In this document: positions 22,296 through 25,365 of the stretch, in pieces
How positions within the stretch are numbered: position 1 is the stretch's first letter
Layout: each line of letters opens with the position of its first letter
DNA from: an uncultured Bacilli bacterium
GTDB lineage: Bacteria; Bacillota_I; Bacilli_A; RF39; UBA660
NCBI GenBank assembly: GCA_934085565.1
Contig: CAKOHG010000009.1
Location: 1-25,365 of the forward strand
Length of the DNA stretch: 25,365 nucleotides
Direction of reading: 5' to 3'
Notes under the pieces: model-generated
The model's database searches: none
Told to the model about the DNA's origin: nothing
Seen by the model: the letters and a program-made list of their open reading frames with translations, nothing else
Translations under genes and position numbers: made by a program

Positions 22296-22806
22296 TTTGA
22301 CACCATCTTTCTAATTTTTCAGTGACTTCATTTGTTTTACAGCCACGAATTTCTAAGCCAGATTTTATGTTAGCATTTTGGCAATATTTTTTGATATCTT
22401 CCATAACACTGCCTAATCCAGAACCTTCATGAGTAGTAAAAGGTTTTACTATTTTTCCTGTAAAATCAAGATTTTCTAAAACTTCTATTAAAGCGCATGG
22501 GTAATGACCATACCAAACAGGACCACCGACATAAATCACATCATAAGAACTAATATCATTTAACTTTGTTTTTAATTCTGGTCTTTTTTGTTCCTCTAGT
22601 TCTTTTTTTGCTACTTCACAACATTCATGATAATCATAAGGATAGTCTTGTATCGTTTCAACCTTGAATAAATCCGCCTTTGTTATATTAGCGATTTTCT
22701 TGGCTACAATCTCGGTATTACCAACTAAAATATTTCTAATACCATCTTCCATGTAATTTTCTCCTGTATGAGAAAAATAAATTACTAAACTTTTCATTTT
22801 ATCCAC
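22288..22806 (-). CDS. Flavodoxin family protein
   Basis: A 172-residue flavodoxin-fold protein. The FMN phosphate loop is near the start (LVIYFSHTGEN, residues 7-17), and VIYVGGPVWYGHYPCALIE and VKPFTTHEGSGLGS supply the other FMN-contacting loops. It is probably a cytoplasmic FMN-dependent redox protein like those found beside cupin and CMD genes in Bacillota. It opens the three-gene operon. The ATG at 22806 has GGTGG/AAAGG upstream, and the promoter in front carries a MerR-type palindrome. Two in-frame ATGs (22806 and three codons on) are possible. Confidence 0.9.
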   Translation of the reverse strand: MDKMKSLVIYFSHTGENYMEDGIRNILVGNTEIVAKKIANITKADLFKVETIQDYPYDYHECCEVAKKELEEQKRPELKTKLNDISSYDVIYVGGPVWYGHYPCALIEVLENLDFTGKIVKPFTTHEGSGLGSVMEDIKKYCQNANIKSGLEIRGCKTNEVTEKLERWCQND

Positions 22807-22820
22807 CTTTCCTTACTATC

Positions 22821-22851
22821 ATTTTATATCCTAGAGTGCACTCTAAGTCAA
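22821..22851 (-). promoter_or_regulatory. MerR-type (NmlR/AdhR-like) promoter of the flavodoxin operon
   Basis: TTGACT (22846-22851) and TAAAAT (22821-22826) are 19 bp apart on the minus strand (a TATAAA reading gives 17). The spacer contains the perfect 14 bp palindrome TAGAGTGCACTCTA (22832-22845). It closely resembles the TTAGAGT-ACTCTAA operators of AdhR/NmlR-type regulators of electrophile stress. Confidence 0.8.
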
Positions 22852-22853
22852 GA

Positions 22854-23741
22854 TTATTTTCTTCGTATTTTTATGACATCTTCCTCCGTCAAATGACCAA
22901 CGAGTAAAGAAGAGGAATCATCATGATTTTTAAAGTTATTCATAACATCTTTTTCACTATAATTGGCATAGCAATACTTACAAAAATGAGAACAAGAGTT
23001 ATAAACACCGATATCAACCATTTGAACACATTCACATTTTCCTTCTTTTCTGGCTGTCCAATTTTTATATTTTTTTCCCGTCAAATAATAGGCAAGTTCA
23101 TGGGAAAGACAATCTTGTTTGATAAACCCATACTCTTCTAAATGTCTATCCTCAAAACAAGTTTGAACAGTCATATTATTTTCTTTAGCTATTCTACTAA
23201 AATTTCTACCTATTTGTTCATAATCTTCTTCAGTAAAAGGTTTAAAATTTAAAACTTTTTCATTTTTTCGAACATTTTGATAATTATCAATAAAAGAAAC
23301 AATAATCTTATTGACATACCCATTTAATAACTGACACATTCTCTCAAATGCTTTTATATGATAAGATACCGAATATTTTTCACTAATAAAGATAGGATCA
23401 TAACGAACCCATAGATTCTCGATACCAATTTGTTTAGATAATTTTTTTATTGCTTCTATAATATCTTTTTTTAAAGGTACATTAGGTTCAATATCTTTCT
23501 TATAGGGTGTTAAAGTCACATGAAATAAAAAAGGTTTATTGATTTCTTTTATCTTATCTAAAATAGGGATGGGATTTTTTGTACAAAATAAAATAAGGTC
23601 AACATCATCAAAAAAAATACGACTTACCAAATGAGAATTAAAAGGATTTCTAACATCCACATACCCCTCTTTTAAACGGTTAAAAAACCAATTTGAATAA
23701 AAAGCAACAATATCTGTTCTACCACTTACATTTAAAATCAT
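22854..23741 (-). CDS. DUF1848 protein with a radical-SAM-like cysteine cluster
   Basis: A 295-residue protein starting MILNVSGRTDIVAFYSNWFFNRLKEGYVDVRNPFN, the characteristic DUF1848 opening. Further markers are the DDVDLILFCTKNP strand, WVRYDPIF, and the C-terminal cluster KCECVQMVDIGVYNSCSHFCKYCYAN, in which CxHxCxYC is a plausible iron-sulfur site. The family is grouped with radical-SAM-like proteins, but no reaction is known. The ATG at 23741 has a GGGGG ribosome binding site. It lies 25 bases downstream of the DUF1653 gene and probably shares its transcript. Its 3' end reaches to within 3 bases of the flavodoxin promoter. Confidence 0.88.
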   Translation of the reverse strand: MILNVSGRTDIVAFYSNWFFNRLKEGYVDVRNPFNSHLVSRIFFDDVDLILFCTKNPIPILDKIKEINKPFLFHVTLTPYKKDIEPNVPLKKDIIEAIKKLSKQIGIENLWVRYDPIFISEKYSVSYHIKAFERMCQLLNGYVNKIIVSFIDNYQNVRKNEKVLNFKPFTEEDYEQIGRNFSRIAKENNMTVQTCFEDRHLEEYGFIKQDCLSHELAYYLTGKKYKNWTARKEGKCECVQMVDIGVYNSCSHFCKYCYANYSEKDVMNNFKNHDDSSSLLVGHLTEEDVIKIRRK

Positions 23742-23766
23742 AAATTTTACCCCCTTCTTTAATTAT

Positions 23767-24018
23767 TTAGTTTTCTATTTTTTCCAAACGATATTTCTGG
23801 GTAATCTCTGGATATTTTTCATGATCAACTTCAGATAAAAACATGTTAAGAGGACGAGCGTAAAATTCATTACTTTCCTGTCCTTTTTTATTTATACAAC
23901 GATAAATGACTAAATCTTCGCCTGTTTCACTATGCTTTGCAATGAAAAGGACGATTACTTTTCCTCCTTTAAAATGACGCCACAAAGTAAAAGGCTCAAC
24001 TTTTCTATTATTATTCAT
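23767..24018 (-). CDS. DUF1653 protein
   Basis: I place the start at the ATG at 24018 (83 residues), since GGAGG lies 8 bases upstream; an earlier ATG at 24033 overlaps that site. The sequence LWRHFKGGKVIVLFIAKHSETGEDLVIYRC, then YARPLNMFLSEVDHEKYP and QKYRLE, is the DUF1653 pattern, a small beta-rich domain found alone or fused to other enzymes in many Bacillota, with no established function. It is divergent from pta and leads a probable two-gene operon with the DUF1848 protein. Confidence 0.92.
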   Translation of the reverse strand: MNNNRKVEPFTLWRHFKGGKVIVLFIAKHSETGEDLVIYRCINKKGQESNEFYARPLNMFLSEVDHEKYPEITQKYRLEKIEN

Positions 24019-24050
24019 TAATAATTCCTCCATTTCCTTTTTACAATTAA

Positions 24051-24079
24051 AGTATAACGAATATGATAAAGATTTACAA
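24051..24079 (-). promoter_or_regulatory. Promoter of the DUF1653-DUF1848 operon
   Basis: TTGTAA (24074-24079), a 17 bp spacer and TATACT (24051-24056) on the minus strand, about 33 bases before the start. The pta promoter on the other strand is less clear (TAAAAT near 24101, no good -35). Confidence 0.6.
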
Positions 24080-24126
24080 CTCGTATAAAAAATAATTTAT
24101 GGTAAAATATAACTAGGAGGATAGAT

Positions 24127-25125
24127 ATGAAATTTATTGAAAACATCAAAAAACAAGCTCAAGAAGAAGTCGTTAAAATTGTCTTGCCAGAAACTATGGA
24201 TGAACGTATTTTAAAAGCAGCTGAAATCACTTTAAAAGAAAACATTGCAAACCTTATTTTAATAGGAAATAAAGAAGAAATTCTTACGAAAAATAAAAAT
24301 TTATCTAATTGTGAAATAATTGATCCTGAAACAAGTGAATTGACTCATTTCTTTGCTAAAGAATTTTTTGAACTTAGAAAAGATAAAGGTATGACCGAAG
24401 ATGAGGCGTTAAAGCTTTTGAAAACTGATTATATGTACTTTGCATGTATGATGGTCAAAGAACATTTAGCAGATGGTGTTGTGAGTGGTGCCTGTCACTC
24501 AACAGCAAATACTTTAAGACCTGCCTTACAAATTATTAAAACAATTTCTAATGTTTCTCTTGTATCTACTTTTTTTATGATGGAGATTCCAAATTGTTCT
24601 TATAAAGAAGATGGGCTTTATCTCTTTTCAGACTGTGGACTTGTTCAAAATCCTACAAAAGAAGAACTGGCTGACATTGCTTTATCTAGCATTAAAAGCT
24701 TCGAAGACTTAACAAATGAAAAAGCTATTACAGCAATGCTTTCACATTCTACTTTAAACAGTGCCCAACATGAAATGGTGACAAAAGTAAGAGAAGCAAC
24801 AAAACTTGCTAAAGCGAAAAATAAAGAGGTCTTAATAGATGGCGAACTGCAACTTGACGCGGCTATTGATGATGAAGTTGCTAATTTAAAAGCACCTGAT
24901 AGTCCTGTCGCAGGAAAAGCTAATGTTTTGATTTTTCCTAATTTAGATGCCGGCAATATTGGTTATAAGTTGGTACAAAGATTTGCTCACGCGAATGCTT
25001 ATGGTCCAATTACACAAGGAATGAATGCTCCTATTAATGATTTATCAAGAGGATGTACCATTGAAGATATTATAGGTACGATTGCCATAACAGCTGTTCA
25101 AGCTCAAAACAAAAAACACAGATAG
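24127..25125 (+). CDS. pta: Phosphate acetyltransferase
   Basis: A 332-residue phosphotransacetylase, which interconverts acetyl-CoA and acetyl phosphate. With acetate kinase (not in the window) it yields ATP from acetyl-CoA, the usual acetate-forming route of fermenting Bacillota. The short, single-domain form is as expected for Gram-positives. Recognisable stretches are IVLPETMDERILKAAEI at the start, DGVVSGACHSTANTLRPALQIIKT, the ALSHST segment, DGELQLDAAI and the C-terminal NVLIFPNLDAGNIGYKLVQRF and GPITQGMNAPINDLSRG, which line the CoA and phosphate site. The ATG at 24127 has AGGAGG 6 bases upstream. It appears monocistronic, with a terminator overlapping the stop. Confidence 0.96.
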   Translation: MKFIENIKKQAQEEVVKIVLPETMDERILKAAEITLKENIANLILIGNKEEILTKNKNLSNCEIIDPETSELTHFFAKEFFELRKDKGMTEDEALKLLKTDYMYFACMMVKEHLADGVVSGACHSTANTLRPALQIIKTISNVSLVSTFFMMEIPNCSYKEDGLYLFSDCGLVQNPTKEELADIALSSIKSFEDLTNEKAITAMLSHSTLNSAQHEMVTKVREATKLAKAKNKEVLIDGELQLDAAIDDEVANLKAPDSPVAGKANVLIFPNLDAGNIGYKLVQRFAHANAYGPITQGMNAPINDLSRGCTIEDIIGTIAITAVQAQNKKHR

Positions 25126-25137
25126 GTGTTTTTTTTT
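25112..25137 (+). terminator. Terminator of pta
   Basis: AAAAACAC (25112-25119) and GTGTTTTT (25126-25133) pair around a 6-base loop that contains the pta stop codon, followed by more T. Confidence 0.8.
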
Positions 25138-25179
25138 GTGCTTTTGCATAAAATATATTAAATAAACGAAAGTTATAAA

Positions 25180-25208
25180 TTGACACAAATTCAGAATTAT
25201 AGTAAAAT
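25180..25208 (+). promoter_or_regulatory. Promoter of the tRNA-Cys gene
   Basis: A consensus TTGACA (25180-25185), a 17 bp spacer and TAAAAT (25203-25208), about 10 bases before the mature tRNA. This is the strongest promoter in the window. Confidence 0.85.
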
Positions 25209-25218
25209 CTATTTGTAT

Positions 25219-25293
25219 GGAGCCGTAGCCAAGTGGCTAAGGCGTAGGTCTGCAACACCTTGATCACCAGTTCGAATCTGGTCGGCTCCTCCA
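25219..25293 (+). tRNA. trnC: tRNA-Cys (GCA)
   Basis: A complete cloverleaf. The acceptor stem GGAGCCG pairs with CGGCTCC, the discriminator base is U as required for cysteine, and CCA is encoded. The anticodon loop CTGCAAC has anticodon GCA, the T arm is CCAGTTCGAATCTGG, and the D arm contains AGTGGCTAAGGC. It is a single gene with its own promoter and terminator and shows no sign of an integrated element. Confidence 0.97.
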
Positions 25294-25340
25294 GTGACGT
25301 TTCTGTTCGAACTTTTATAGTTTGAACTTAACATATATAT

Positions 25341-25365
25341 CAATCCGTTCGGGTTGGTTTTTTTG
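25341..25365 (+). terminator. Terminator of the tRNA-Cys transcript
   Basis: CAATCC (25341-25346) and GGGTTG (25351-25356, one G-T pair) with a GTTC loop, followed by a T run reaching the window edge. Confidence 0.8.

Noticed and set aside
24645..24956. 103-codon open frame antisense to pta
   Set aside because: It is a shadow of pta codons: alanine/serine-rich with no ribosome binding site.
25303..25328. GTTCGAAC and GTTTGAAC near the tRNA end as a possible attachment site
   Set aside because: The two are imperfect, lie outside the tRNA 3' end and have no integrase nearby; treated as chance.
1..25365. Mycoplasma-type code (UGA as tryptophan)
   Set aside because: Several well-defined genes end in TGA at their natural C-termini or in ATGA overlaps, and tryptophan is encoded by TGG.
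1..25365. CRISPR arrays, rRNA genes, insertion sequences or prophage
   Set aside because: No spaced short repeats, no rRNA signatures and no transposase or phage structural genes are visible; the one direct repeat pair lacks terminal inverted repeats and a transposase.

Overview
The window is very AT-rich chromosomal DNA with short intergenic gaps, AGGAGG-type ribosome binding sites and TTG/GTG starts beside ATG. UGA serves as a stop codon (tag, the response regulator and the ABC permease all end in TGA), so this is the standard bacterial code, not the mycoplasma code. Gene content (BceRSAB-type module, LiaF-like protein, MATE pump with MerR regulator, Pta) points to a low-GC Bacillota, probably a host-associated Bacilli or Clostridia lineage. 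The species cannot be told from the sequence.

Layout. 1-120: end of an unidentified gene and a terminator. 353-1498: tandem-GNAT protein (-). 1679-3482: decayed zone with a broken Ser/Thr kinase (+) and a ProX/YbaK-type tRNA deacylase (-), framed by two copies of a ~141 bp direct repeat that each carry a promoter, ribosome binding site and start codon. 3578-5751: small genes (zinc-ribbon membrane protein, divergent XRE regulator, DUF4177-like protein, YidD-like protein, second zinc-ribbon membrane protein). 6046-10108: type IIS restriction-modification pair, with a two-headed D12-class adenine methyltransferase and an AlwI/BstNBI-type endonuclease whose 5' end is frameshifted. 10222-11723: LiaF-like protein and DUF4097 protein. 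11801-13322: alkylation-repair operon ogt-tag plus a frameshifted unknown third gene. 13547-18334: BceRSAB-type peptide-antibiotic sensing and detoxification operon, followed by a VanZ-RDD remnant. 18592-18862: degenerate small gene. 18924-21090: MATE pump and MerR regulator. 21194-21424: membrane-protein remnant. 21530-22806: flavodoxin/carboxymuconolactone-decarboxylase-like/cupin operon. 22854-24018: DUF1653 and DUF1848 genes. 24127-25125: pta (+). 25219-25293: tRNA-Cys.

How parts work together. The response regulator and kinase probably control their own operon and the downstream ABC transporter through the same 14 bp box, TTACA-TTTT-TGTAA, which occurs upstream of both. The MerR protein probably acts at a 19 bp palindrome placed exactly in the 19 bp spacer of the MATE promoter. 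A second MerR-type promoter of NmlR/AdhR style drives the flavodoxin operon, but its regulator is not in the window.

The strongest second-look items are the repeat-framed kinase ruin, the frameshifted restriction endonuclease beside an intact fused methyltransferase, the paired BceR-like boxes and the two MerR-type promoters. At least four genes carry frameshifts, several in A/T runs, so assembly error versus real decay needs separating. I see no clearly new multi-gene system.
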